This document shows, piece by piece, positions 25,496 through 33,139 of a DNA stretch of 58,037 nucleotides. Origin of the DNA: Verrucomicrobiota bacterium. GTDB taxonomy: Bacteria; Verrucomicrobiota; Verrucomicrobiia; Opitutales; Opitutaceae. Below the pieces are notes generated by a model. The model was given only the letters and a program-made list of their open reading frames with translations. It had not been told where the DNA came from and did no database searches. Position 1 is the first letter of the stretch. The number at the start of each line of letters is the position of its first letter. The position numbers and the translations under genes are program-made. The DNA lies in NCBI GenBank assembly GCA_016871595.1, contig VHCY01000005.1, forward strand, positions 1 to 58,037, in the 5' to 3' direction.

Positions 25496-25595
25496 CGACG
25501 CCGATGCCAACGGCGGCGCGGCGCCGAGGCACGGAAAAAATCGCCGTCGCGCCCCCGGATTTGCGGGCCAGCGATTGTCGCCCCGGGCCCCGGCT

Positions 25596-26516
25596 TCAGG
25601 CCGGCAGCAGGCGGCGGGCGTTGCGGTGCATCAGGGCGTGGAGCATCTCCACGTCCAGCGGCGACTCGAACAGCCGGAGCAGGCCGGTTTCCAGCGGGAA
25701 GTACGGCGCGTGCGAGCCGAAGAGCACACGCGACGCCGGCACCGGGGGCCGCGCGCCGCCCGGGCCGGGGCGGATCAGTTGCCCGAGGCGCCCGTTCCCC
25801 TCCCAGCGGGAAAACTCGAACCACGCCCCGGTGCGGTCGACCAGTGCGCGCAGGTCTGTGCCCGCCACGTTGCCGGCGAAGTGCAGGAGTTGCACCCGGG
25901 CCGAGGGGGTCCGCTCGAGCAGGGGCACGAGGGGCCGGGCGTCGATGACCGGGAGGCTGAGCAGCGGGTGGTGGACGCGCGGGTCCTCCATCTGGAACAC
26001 GATCTGGAGAATCAGGCCCCGCTCGGCGGTGAGCTGGAGGAGACGGCCAAGGTCGGGGTGCGAGAGATCGAAGGTCTGGTAGCCGGGGAAGAGGCGCACG
26101 CCGGGCATCCGGTGCTCCTCGTGGCAGCGGCGCAGGTCCTCCTCCCAGTCGGGCCAGGCGAGGTTGACGCTGCCGAAGGGGCGTAGCAGGCCGGCCCCGT
26201 GCGCGCGGCACTCGGCGGCGAGTCGTTCGTTCGCGCCCGCGAGGTCCTTGTGCAGGAGCGCCTCGTGCGTACCCGCCCACGCCTCGCTGATGCGGTGCCG
26301 GCGGAGCTTCGCGACCAGGGCGGGCGTGGTGTCGTACTTCAGGCGCCGGAAGGGCCAGCGGAAGAGGGTGACGTTGGTGTCGACGATCCCCGGAAGCGCC
26401 GCGGGGGCCGGGGCGGACGGCGAGGCGGGAGCGCCGGCCCGGACGAGGGCCGCCGCCGCGCCAGCGGCGGCGGTCTGGCGGAGGAAGCGGCGGCGGGGCA
26501 GGAGAGGAGTGTTCAC
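25596..26516 (-). CDS. Tat-exported amidohydrolase-family protein
   Basis: The 306-aa protein starts with a twin-arginine signal (LPRRRFLRQTAAAGAAAALV), then a TIM-barrel amidohydrolase_2-type domain beginning GIVDTNVTLFRWPFRRLKYD. Further features are FGSVNLAWPDWEEDLRRC, GVRLFPGYQTFDLSHPD and SRVLFGSHAPYFPLETGLL. The usual HxH metal pair of the first strand appears as DTNVT, so metal binding is altered compared with the neighbour, which has DTHFHG. The start is GTG at 26516, overlapping the upstream stop as GTGA; the track start lies inside the upstream gene. Two coupled amidohydrolases, one exported and one apparently cytoplasmic, suggest handling of related substrates. Confidence 0.8.
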   Translation of the reverse strand: MNTPLLPRRRFLRQTAAAGAAAALVRAGAPASPSAPAPAALPGIVDTNVTLFRWPFRRLKYDTTPALVAKLRRHRISEAWAGTHEALLHKDLAGANERLAAECRAHGAGLLRPFGSVNLAWPDWEEDLRRCHEEHRMPGVRLFPGYQTFDLSHPDLGRLLQLTAERGLILQIVFQMEDPRVHHPLLSLPVIDARPLVPLLERTPSARVQLLHFAGNVAGTDLRALVDRTGAWFEFSRWEGNGRLGQLIRPGPGGARPPVPASRVLFGSHAPYFPLETGLLRLFESPLDVEMLHALMHRNARRLLPA

Positions 26517-27400
26517 AGCTCGAAGGGGATGCCCTGGCGGCGGAGGATCGGGGCCGCGAGGCGGCGGAAGTTGCCGCCGAAAACCTTGAGGCGATCGGCG
26601 GGCGAAAGGTCGGACTCCAGCACCTTGGCGAGCTCGGTGGCGTAGCTGCGGCTCGGGCCGTGGCCGCCCCACACCAGGCGGTCAGCGCCGAGTTCCCGCG
26701 CCGCAAAGTCCACCGCGCCCGAGTGGGGGTCGGAGCCGGCGAACTCGAGGAGGACGTTGGGCTGGGCCCGGACGATGCGGACCCCGAGCTCCCAGTCGCC
26801 CCCGCTGTGGCCGCAGATGAAGCGCACGTCGGGGAAGCGGCGGGCGAGGGTGACGACGTCCTGCGGCGTGCTTTCCCCCGGCAGGTTGCCGCGGCCGGGC
26901 CCACGGGGCGTGCCGCCGACCTTTAGCCAGGTGTGGATGTAGATCGTGGCCCCGAGTTCTGCGGCGAGGCGGATGATCGGGTCGTTGTTCGGATGACTGC
27001 ACGAGATGCCGCGGCTGTTGCCACCGACGTACTTGATCCCAAGGCATGGCCCGCGGCGGATCCACGCCTCCATCTTGGCGCAGCTCTCGTCGGGGAACCC
27101 CGGGTCGATCGGCGTGATGCCCGAGAGCCACGCGCGTTCCTGCACCAGCAGTTCCCGGACCGCGGCGTCGTGCGCGGCGGGCTGGAGCGGGGCGCGGAGC
27201 GTGCCCCCGGCCTCAAGGGTGATCGAGCGCTCGATCCCCATCCGCCGCACGTAAAGGTTGTTGGCGTGGAACTGGCCGAGCGGGTCAGTCGTGGCGTTGA
27301 ACCCGTGGAAGTGGGTGTCCCAGATTCGGTACGCGACGAGCTCCTCGCGCGTGGGCAGGCCGTAGTCGGCGGGGTTGAGGGCGAAGGCGAGGGGGTCCAT
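26513..27400 (-). CDS. Amidohydrolase-family protein (predicted cytoplasmic)
   Basis: The 295-aa TIM-barrel protein shows the amidohydrolase_2 pattern: IWDTHFHGFNATTD with the metal-binding HxH, IYIHTWLKVGG, RFICGHSGGDWELG and RLVWGGHGPSRSYATELAKVL near the end. Such enzymes decarboxylate or hydrolyse cyclic and carboxylated substrates with a divalent metal; the substrate is unknown. There is no signal peptide. It begins 16 bases after the stop of the conserved 493-aa gene and is coupled by a GTGA overlap to a Tat-exported homologue, so the three genes probably form one operon. Confidence 0.85.
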   Translation of the reverse strand: MDPLAFALNPADYGLPTREELVAYRIWDTHFHGFNATTDPLGQFHANNLYVRRMGIERSITLEAGGTLRAPLQPAAHDAAVRELLVQERAWLSGITPIDPGFPDESCAKMEAWIRRGPCLGIKYVGGNSRGISCSHPNNDPIIRLAAELGATIYIHTWLKVGGTPRGPGRGNLPGESTPQDVVTLARRFPDVRFICGHSGGDWELGVRIVRAQPNVLLEFAGSDPHSGAVDFAARELGADRLVWGGHGPSRSYATELAKVLESDLSPADRLKVFGGNFRRLAAPILRRQGIPFEL

Positions 27401-27416
27401 CGGGCGGGAGTTGGCG

Positions 27417-28898
27417 TCAGGCGGCGAGCGGCGGATGGCCGAAGAGTCCGCGCCGCCGGATCGCGGCCGCGACCGTCGGCGGCACCTGCCGGGCCCAGGC
27501 GGGATCGCCCGCCCGGATGTGCTGCAGGACGTCCCCGGAGCGGGCGCCGAGCGCGGCGGCGTCGAAGCCCGTGAGGGATTCGATGTAGCCGTTCTGCAGG
27601 AGGTGGTCGTAGAGGTTCCGCAGGTGCGGCGTGATGTGGACGTTCCGGGCCGTGATGAGCACGTCGCGCGCGAAGGCGTGGCCGGCGATGGAGCCGTGCG
27701 GCAGCGCGGCCTCGGAAGTCCGTTCGAGGGGCTGCTGGCGCATCGGGTAGATGTAAAGCTTGACCGCGTGGCGGAACATGCGGCCGAAGGACTCGAGGAT
27801 GCCGCCCTCGAGGTGTTCGTAGTACTTCTCGTTGAACACCTCGAGCAGGTTGTCGATGCCGAGCGCCATTCCGATCATCTCGCGGGTGTAGCGCCGGAAG
27901 TAGGAGGTCAGCCGGTAATACTCCGGGTAGTTCGAGATGAGCGTGGTGAAGCCCAGCTCGCCAAGGAGGTCCACCCGGGACAGGAAGTCGGCCGCGTCGA
28001 GCTCGCCCGCGCCGGCGGCGAGCAGGTTGTTCATCGTGATCTCCATCAGCGCGATCACCTCGCGGCCCTGGACGGCGGGCTCCTGCACGAACTGGGCGGT
28101 CGCGCAGGTCAGCATATCCACGTTCGCGAGGGTCACGGGGCGGAAGCTGCCGCGCTCGACGAGCACCGCCTTGCGGTGCAGCACCTCGGAGGGCTGGAGG
28201 ACCTCCCCGCGCGCCCCGAACATCACGGCGTTGGTGAGGCCGTGGCGGACGAGGTGGAGCGCCATCAGCCGGTTGTCGACGTGCGCGAGCGCGGGCCCGC
28301 GGAAGGCGATCATATCCACCTCGAGCCGTGCCGCGCCCACGTGGTCGACGAGCGACTCGACCAGCCGCCGGGGGTCGTCGAGGTAGTAAAAGGCCCCGTA
28401 GATCAGGTTCGTGCCGGCGATGCCGAGGGCCGCCTGCTGGGCGACCGCCTCCTTGTCCCACATCCGCACGTGCAGGATGATGTCGTTGGGCTCGCCGCCC
28501 GGCGTGGCCTGGAAGCGGATGCCCATCCAGCCGTGCGCCTCGTTGTTCCCCTTGAAACCGCGCGTGGTCACGGTGTCGGCGAAGACGAAGAAGGTCGTGC
28601 GGTCGCCCCGCTGGCCGGCGAGACGCTCCTGCAGCAGCGCGTACTCGTGGTCGAGCATCAGCGTGAGGCGCTCGCGCGACACGTACCGCGGGGCCTTCCC
28701 GTAGATCGCGTCGCTGAAGGTCATATCGTAGGCCGAGATCGTCTTGGCCACGGTCCCCGCCGCGCCGCCCGCCTGGAAGAAGACGCGCGCCACCTCCTGC
28801 CCCGCCCCGATCTCCGCGAACGTCCCGTACTTCGCCTCGTCGAGGTTGATCGTGAGGGCCTTCCGGTTGGTCGTCAGGAGCTCCTTCTGTTCCGTCAT
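27417..28898 (-). CDS. Conserved protein of unknown function (TonB/nicotinate-type misannotation family)
   Basis: I recognise this as a well-conserved 490-aa protein found in Verrucomicrobiota, cyanobacteria and others. Database labels for it vary and are in my view unreliable (for example nicotinate-nucleotide adenylyltransferase or TonB-dependent receptor). Conserved-looking blocks are TINLDEAKYGTFAEIGAGQE, FFQAGGAAGTVAKTISAYDM, NNEAHGWMGIRFQ, IILHVRMWD, GTNLIYGAFYYLDDP and FNEKYYEHLEGGILESFGRM. No signal peptide, transmembrane segment or nucleotide-binding loop is visible, so it is probably a soluble cytoplasmic protein. I start at MTEQKELLTTNRKALTINL; the track start adds 16 residues. It heads the run leading to two amidohydrolases and diverges from sppA across about 96 bases. 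Confidence 0.8.
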   Translation of the reverse strand: MTEQKELLTTNRKALTINLDEAKYGTFAEIGAGQEVARVFFQAGGAAGTVAKTISAYDMTFSDAIYGKAPRYVSRERLTLMLDHEYALLQERLAGQRGDRTTFFVFADTVTTRGFKGNNEAHGWMGIRFQATPGGEPNDIILHVRMWDKEAVAQQAALGIAGTNLIYGAFYYLDDPRRLVESLVDHVGAARLEVDMIAFRGPALAHVDNRLMALHLVRHGLTNAVMFGARGEVLQPSEVLHRKAVLVERGSFRPVTLANVDMLTCATAQFVQEPAVQGREVIALMEITMNNLLAAGAGELDAADFLSRVDLLGELGFTTLISNYPEYYRLTSYFRRYTREMIGMALGIDNLLEVFNEKYYEHLEGGILESFGRMFRHAVKLYIYPMRQQPLERTSEAALPHGSIAGHAFARDVLITARNVHITPHLRNLYDHLLQNGYIESLTGFDAAALGARSGDVLQHIRAGDPAWARQVPPTVAAAIRRRGLFGHPPLAA

Positions 28899-28994
28899 GA
28901 GGCGGAGGGTGCCCCACCCGCGGCCCGGCGCAACCGCGCTTTGCACCGGGTTTCGACTGGAGGAACCGTCGAAAGCGGCTAGGGTCGCCCCCTG

Positions 28995-30830
28995 ATGAAA
29001 AACTTTCTCGGTTCGCTGCTCGGCGCGCTGGCCGCCCTAGTGATCTTCTCCGGCGCCGTCGTGACGCTCGGGTTCGGCCTGCTCGGCGCGCTGGCGGCTC
29101 TCGGCGAATCCGAGAAGTCGTCCCCCGCGGTGCTGCCCGGCTCGTACCTTGTGCTCGACCTGTCCACCAACTTCTCGGACGCCCCGCCCCACCTCGATCT
29201 CGCGGCCCTGCGCGGCCGGGAGGAATCCCTTCAACTGCGGGCGGCCACGCGCTCCCTGCGCGCGGCGGCCGCGGACGAGCGCATCGCGGGCGTCTACCTC
29301 ACCGGGGACCTCAACCCTGCGGGCTATGGCTCCGGCCACGCTGCGCTGCGGGAACTGCGCGCGGCACTCTTGGCCTTCCGCGAGGCCGGTAAGCCGGTGG
29401 TCGCCTACCTCACCTTCGCCTCGACCCGAACCTACTACGTGGCCTCCGCTGCGAGCGACCTCGCGCTCGACCCTTACGGGATGATCCTGCTGCCCGGGCT
29501 CGCGGCCGAACCGATGTTCTTCGCCGGCGCCTTGGAGAAGGTCGGGATCAATGTGCAGGTCACCCGCGCCGGGAAATACAAGTCCGCGGTCGAACCCTTC
29601 ACCCGCCGCGAGATGAGCGCGGAGAACCGGGAGGAGGTCCGCGAGCTGCTGCAGGACATCTGGGCCAGCCTCCTGGGCGAGATCGGGACCAGCCGCGGGG
29701 TCGCCGCGGCCCAGGTGCAGGCGGTCGTCGACCAGGAGGGCCTGATCCGCGCCGCGGAGGCCCTCGGAGCGCGCCTCATTGACCGGACCGCCTACCGCGA
29801 CGAGATCTACGACGCCCTCAAGGCCAAGACGGGCCGCGCCGGCTCGGAGAAGCCCTTCAAGCAGGTCACGCTCCCCGCCTACGCCCGGCAGCTCAAGCCG
29901 GCCAGCGCGCTGCCGGCCCCGCGCCCCGTCGAGGGAGTGGAGCCCGGGTCCGGCAAGGCCGGCCGGATCGCGATCGTCTACGCCGAGGGCGAGATCGTCG
30001 ACGGCGAGGGCAGCCCCGATGAGATCGGCGGCGCGCGCCTCTCCCGGGAGCTGCGGAAGCTGCGCCAAGACAAGAACGTCCGCGCCGTCGTGCTGCGGGT
30101 GAACAGCCCCGGCGGCAGCGCCGCCTCCTCCGAGGTCGTCCAGCGCGAGGTCCGGCTGCTGCGCCGCGAGAAGCCGGTGGTCGTCTCGATGGGCAGCTAC
30201 GCCGCCTCCGGCGGCTACTGGATCTCTGCCTACGCGGACCGCATCTTCGCCGAGCCCACCACGATCACGGGCTCGATCGGCGTGTTTGGGATGCAGTTCG
30301 ACGTCCAGCGCCTCGCCGACACCATCGGCGTGACTTTCGACCGGGTGAAGACGGGCCGCTTTGCCGACGCGATGACCGTCTCCCGGCCTAAGACTGCCGA
30401 GGAGATGGCGGTGCTCCAGCGGATGGTCGATTGGATCTACGGCGAGTTCCTCGCCAAGGTCGCCGAGGGTCGCAACCTGCCCCCCGAAAAGGTGGCCGCG
30501 ATCGCTCAGGGCCGCGTCTGGTCCGGCGCCGATGCGCTCGAGCACGGTCTGGTCGACGAGCTCGGCGGCCTGGATGCCGCCCTGGCTTACGCCGCGGGCA
30601 AGGCCGGCCTTGGCGCGGACTACCGCGTGGTGGAGATTCCCCGGGAGCGAGAGCTAGTCGAGGTCATCCAGGAGCTGATCGAGCAGGCCGTGCCCGGCGC
30701 CGCCCGCGTCTCCGCCGGCCCGCTCGAGGAGCTCCGCCGCCGTCTGGAGCGGGAACTGCGTGCCCTCGCGGCCTGCAACGACCCGCAGGGCGTCTACGCG
30801 CGCCTGCCCTTCACGCTCTCCGTCCGCTGA
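28995..30830 (+). CDS. sppA: Signal peptide peptidase SppA (67-kDa type)
   Basis: The 611-aa membrane-anchored serine protease degrades cleaved signal peptides. A single N-terminal hydrophobic anchor (LLGALAALVIFSGAVVTLGF) is followed by two tandem ClpP-fold S49 domains as in the E. coli enzyme. The catalytic dyad is visible: Lys196 in GKYKSAVEPF of the first domain and Ser405 in GSYAASGGYW of the second. The sequences RVNSPGGSAASSEVV and ITGSIGVFGMQF are conserved. The short sufT gene follows 12 bases later. Confidence 0.96.
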   Translation: MKNFLGSLLGALAALVIFSGAVVTLGFGLLGALAALGESEKSSPAVLPGSYLVLDLSTNFSDAPPHLDLAALRGREESLQLRAATRSLRAAAADERIAGVYLTGDLNPAGYGSGHAALRELRAALLAFREAGKPVVAYLTFASTRTYYVASAASDLALDPYGMILLPGLAAEPMFFAGALEKVGINVQVTRAGKYKSAVEPFTRREMSAENREEVRELLQDIWASLLGEIGTSRGVAAAQVQAVVDQEGLIRAAEALGARLIDRTAYRDEIYDALKAKTGRAGSEKPFKQVTLPAYARQLKPASALPAPRPVEGVEPGSGKAGRIAIVYAEGEIVDGEGSPDEIGGARLSRELRKLRQDKNVRAVVLRVNSPGGSAASSEVVQREVRLLRREKPVVVSMGSYAASGGYWISAYADRIFAEPTTITGSIGVFGMQFDVQRLADTIGVTFDRVKTGRFADAMTVSRPKTAEEMAVLQRMVDWIYGEFLAKVAEGRNLPPEKVAAIAQGRVWSGADALEHGLVDELGGLDAALAYAAGKAGLGADYRVVEIPRERELVEVIQELIEQAVPGAARVSAGPLEELRRRLERELRALAACNDPQGVYARLPFTLSVR

Positions 30831-30842
30831 CCCGATCCCCCG

Positions 30843-31376
30843 ATGTCCTCCGCCCACACCCTCGTCCAGGAAGTCACCGCCACCGCGATCCCCGCCGGGC
30901 ATCGCGCTACCCTGCCGGCGGGCACGCGCGCGCACGTGGTCCAGAGCCTGGGCGGCAACGTGACCGTGCGGACGGACGCCGGCCTGTTCCGGATCGACCG
31001 GGACCAGGTGGCCGCGCTGGCCGGCTACGAGCCCGCGCCGGAGGCCGCGCCCGTCGCGGGCGAGTTCAGCGAGGAGGCGGTTTGGTCCGCCCTCCGCACC
31101 TGCTTCGACCCGGAGATCCCGGTCAACATCGTCGACCTCGGGCTGATCTACGATCTGGCGATCGAGGCGGACGGGGCGGGCCGCCACGGGGTGGAGGTGA
31201 AGATGACGCTCACCGCGCCGGGGTGCGGGATGGGTCCGGTCATCGCCGAGGATGCCCGGGCGAAGATCGCGCAGCTGCCCAGCGTGCATTCGGCCCGGGT
31301 CCACATCGTCTGGGACCCGCAATGGACCCCGCATATGATCTCCCCCGCCGGCCGGAAAGCGCTGGGGTTGGAGTGA
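30843..31376 (+). CDS. sufT: SufT-type MIP18/DUF59 protein for iron-sulfur cluster assembly
   Basis: The 177-aa protein has an N-terminal SufT-like segment (LPAGTRAHVVQSLGGNVTVR) and a C-terminal MIP18/DUF59 domain: DPEIPVNIVDLGLIYDLAI, KMTLTAPGCGMGPVI, and VHIVWDPQWTPHMIS. The GCGMG cysteine is the conserved reactive or metal-ligand residue. SufT proteins support maturation of Fe-S enzymes under demand. No suf operon is present here; the gene follows sppA closely. The stop is followed by a perfect 16-base palindrome shared with the convergent gene. Confidence 0.92.
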   Translation: MSSAHTLVQEVTATAIPAGHRATLPAGTRAHVVQSLGGNVTVRTDAGLFRIDRDQVAALAGYEPAPEAAPVAGEFSEEAVWSALRTCFDPEIPVNIVDLGLIYDLAIEADGAGRHGVEVKMTLTAPGCGMGPVIAEDARAKIAQLPSVHSARVHIVWDPQWTPHMISPAGRKALGLE

Positions 31377-31380
31377 GCCG

Positions 31381-31396
31381 CGCGGGCCGGCCCGCG
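31381..31396. terminator. Perfect 16-bp palindrome between convergent stops
   Basis: CGCGGGCCGGCCCGCG is a perfect palindrome. It occupies all but 4 bases of the gap between the sufT stop and the stop of the facing gene. A bidirectional termination hairpin is likely, though no T-tract follows. Confidence 0.45.
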
Positions 31397-31909
31397 TCAG
31401 TCCGATTTGGGTGAGGCGGGAGCCCCCGCCTTGCCGGTGCCGTCCGCCGGGTTCTCGTCCCGCTTCTCCCGCACCTTGCGGACGCGTTCGAGCATCTCCT
31501 GGCGCATCTGCTCCAGCTGGGTGCGCTGTGCGGGCGTGAGGAGCGCGGCCACGTCGGCATACATCCGCTCGGTGGTGCGGGTGGTGTCGGCGAGGTGTTC
31601 CTTCTGCATCCGCTGCAGGTCCTCCGCGGCGCGGCTGACGATCGGCCGGATCGCCTTCTGCTGTTCCGGGGTGGGGCTCAGCCGCTGGGTGAGCTGGCGC
31701 ATCACCTGCGGGGCGATGCCCTTCGCCGGCGCCGGCGCGGCGGGAGCGGCCGCCACCGGCTTGCTGGCCGCGGCCTTGCCCGGACCGGGCTTCGGCCGGG
31801 TCACCTCGGCCACGCGGGCCGCGGAGCGCAGCGTGAAGAAGCCGCCGAAGACCGCGCCGGCGATGAACACGCCGACGAAGGCCAAAATCACCTTCCAGGG
31901 CCGGTCCAT
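31397..31909 (-). CDS. Membrane-anchored periplasmic helical protein (CpxP/Spy/CnrX-like sensor candidate)
   Basis: The 170-aa protein has one N-terminal membrane helix (VILAFVGVFIAGAVFGGFF), a Pro/Ala-rich linker, and an alpha-helical domain. That domain contains LSPTPEQQKAIRPIV and LLTPAQRTQLEQMRQEML, two LTxxQ-like motifs seen in Spy/CpxP/ZraP and CnrX/NccX periplasmic stress and metal sensors. It is the third gene behind an ECF sigma factor and a small membrane protein. By analogy it could sense envelope or metal stress and act on the membrane protein. The ATG at 31909 is the natural start, 1 base after the upstream stop. Functional assignment is inference. Confidence 0.7.
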   Translation of the reverse strand: MDRPWKVILAFVGVFIAGAVFGGFFTLRSAARVAEVTRPKPGPGKAAASKPVAAAPAAPAPAKGIAPQVMRQLTQRLSPTPEQQKAIRPIVSRAAEDLQRMQKEHLADTTRTTERMYADVAALLTPAQRTQLEQMRQEMLERVRKVREKRDENPADGTGKAGAPASPKSD

Positions 31910-31910
31910 C

Positions 31911-32234
31911 CTAGTCGGCGAGCGCCAGCACGACCGCCACAACGTCCTCGCCGATGGGCAGCGACTCCTCGCCGCCAGCCAGGCCGCCCAACCGCCGCGC
32001 GGCCTCCTCGTAGTTCAGCGCGACGGCGCAGAGCGCGAGGATGCAGGCGACGCCGAGGGCGCGCAGGGCCAGCAGGTCGAGCAGCGAAACCGGCGCGCGG
32101 CGGCCGAGGGCCAGCGCGACCACGCGGGTGCCGAAGCCCAGCGGCGCGGCCGTGGCGCGGGGGTCAGGCGCGAGACGGGCGGCGCGCACCAGACGATTCC
32201 AGACGGAGCCGGGCGGCAGGGGGGAGGGACTCAT
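31911..32234 (-). CDS. Small membrane protein, putative anti-sigma partner
   Basis: The 107-aa protein has a cytoplasm-facing basic N-terminal part (RLVRAARLAPDPRA) and one hydrophobic segment near residues 50-75 (LLALRALGVACILALCAVAL), then a short acidic tail. It overlaps the ECF sigma stop by ATGA and is followed after 1 base by the periplasmic-sensor-like gene. Position and topology match small single-pass anti-sigma factors such as CnrY, but there is no recognisable zinc-binding or RskA motif. A sequence search would be needed to support this beyond context. Confidence 0.6.
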   Translation of the reverse strand: MSPSPLPPGSVWNRLVRAARLAPDPRATAAPLGFGTRVVALALGRRAPVSLLDLLALRALGVACILALCAVALNYEEAARRLGGLAGGEESLPIGEDVVAVVLALAD

Positions 32235-32827
32235 GAACGTTCCTTTTTTCGTAGTTCCAGAAACAACTTTTGCAATTTCCGTCGCGCGCGGAAGGCCCGC
32301 ACCTTGATCAGGGACTGGTTCCAGCCGGTCAGGGCGGCGATTTCGGCGATCGTCTTCTGCTCCAGGTCCAGCAGGCGGAGGACCAGTTGGTCGTCCGGCT
32401 TGAGCTGGCCCAGGAGCTTCTGCACCAGCTCGGTGGCCGCCAGGGCGTCGTTCGCCGGTACCTCACGCTCGTTGGTGAGCACCGCGTCGAGGACGTCCGC
32501 CTCGCTCTCCGAGAGGTCCGCCCACCGGAATTCCGGGCGGCGCTTCTGGGCCCGGAGATGGTCGATGCACGTGGTCACCGCGATGCGGGAGACCCAGTGC
32601 GTGAAGTGCACGGCCCCCTGGTACTGTGCGAGGCGGGAGAACATCTTCAGGAAAACCTCCTGCGTGAGGTCCTCCTCGGCGACCCGACGGGGCAGGTGCG
32701 AGCGGACGATGCGGATGACCAGCGGGTAGAGGTGGTCGACCAGCTCGCGGGCCGCGCGCTGGTCGCCGGCCCGCACGAGCGCAAGGCAACCCGCCACGTC
32801 AAAGGGCGGCTCGGCGGGTTCAGGCAT
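32231..32827 (-). CDS. ECF RNA polymerase sigma factor
   Basis: The 198-aa protein shows region 2 (ELVDHLYPLVIRIVRSHL, then EEDLTQEVFLKMFSRLAQY and FTHWVSRIAVTTCIDHLR) and region 4 (LKPDDQLVLRLLDLEQKTI, then AEIAALTGWNQSLIKVRAFR), the usual ECF layout. It is the first gene of an overlapping three-gene operon with a membrane protein and a periplasmic-helical protein. An ECF-type promoter (TGTAAC, 17 bases, CGTC) ends 36 bases before the start, suggesting autoregulation. Confidence 0.94.
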   Translation of the reverse strand: MPEPAEPPFDVAGCLALVRAGDQRAARELVDHLYPLVIRIVRSHLPRRVAEEDLTQEVFLKMFSRLAQYQGAVHFTHWVSRIAVTTCIDHLRAQKRRPEFRWADLSESEADVLDAVLTNEREVPANDALAATELVQKLLGQLKPDDQLVLRLLDLEQKTIAEIAALTGWNQSLIKVRAFRARRKLQKLFLELRKKERS

Positions 32828-32862
32828 AGGGAAATGGAGCCGCGGCCATGCACGACACGCAA

Positions 32863-32889
32863 GACGCCCCTGCGGGCGGGTGCGTTACA
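32863..32889 (-). promoter_or_regulatory. ECF-type promoter upstream of the sigma operon
   Basis: On the minus strand TGTAAC is separated by exactly 17 bases from CGTC, followed by TT. This matches the general form of ECF-dependent promoters (an AAC-containing -35 and a CGTC/CGAC -10). It would start transcription about 30 bases ahead of the sigma gene. Confidence 0.5.
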
Positions 32890-32911
32890 GTTTGCGGGGC
32901 GGGCCCGGACC

Positions 32912-32940
32912 TTGACATTTCTCCCCCCGGCGCGGATACC
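32912..32940 (+). promoter_or_regulatory. Candidate sigma-70 promoter for leuA
   Basis: A perfect TTGACA is followed after 17 bases by GATACC, a three-of-six match to the -10 consensus. It lies in the only sizeable gap ahead of leuA, and would give a leader RNA of about 190 bases. It sits back to back with the ECF-type promoter. Confidence 0.4.
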
Positions 32941-32946
32941 GGCCGG

Positions 32947-33139
32947 ATGATCGCTCGCCGCTGGGGACTCCGACTTACGCGCGCGCACGGCCGTTGATGG
33001 CGTCCTCCGGACGCCGGTCGTGCGTCTTCCCGTGGTTCCCGCCGGCGCGGTGAGCGCCCGGTGGTCCGGCCCCTCCCGCCGCGGGGCCCTGCGCCGCTCC
33101 CGTTCCCGCCCTCCCTCCTTTTTTTCGCCTTTCCCGTCC
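32947..33139 (+). other. leuA leader region: short ORF, hairpin, polypyrimidine tract
   Basis: The leader contains a 16-codon ORF (32947-32997, MIARRWGLRLTRAHGR). A perfect hairpin follows two bases after its stop (GGCGTCC, loop TCC, GGACGCC at 32999-33015). Nearer the gene lies a pyrimidine-rich stretch with seven T (33119-33125) just before the leuA start. The order resembles a transcription-attenuation leader, but the short ORF has only two leucine codons and they are not adjacent, so leucine control is unproven. Confidence 0.35.
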
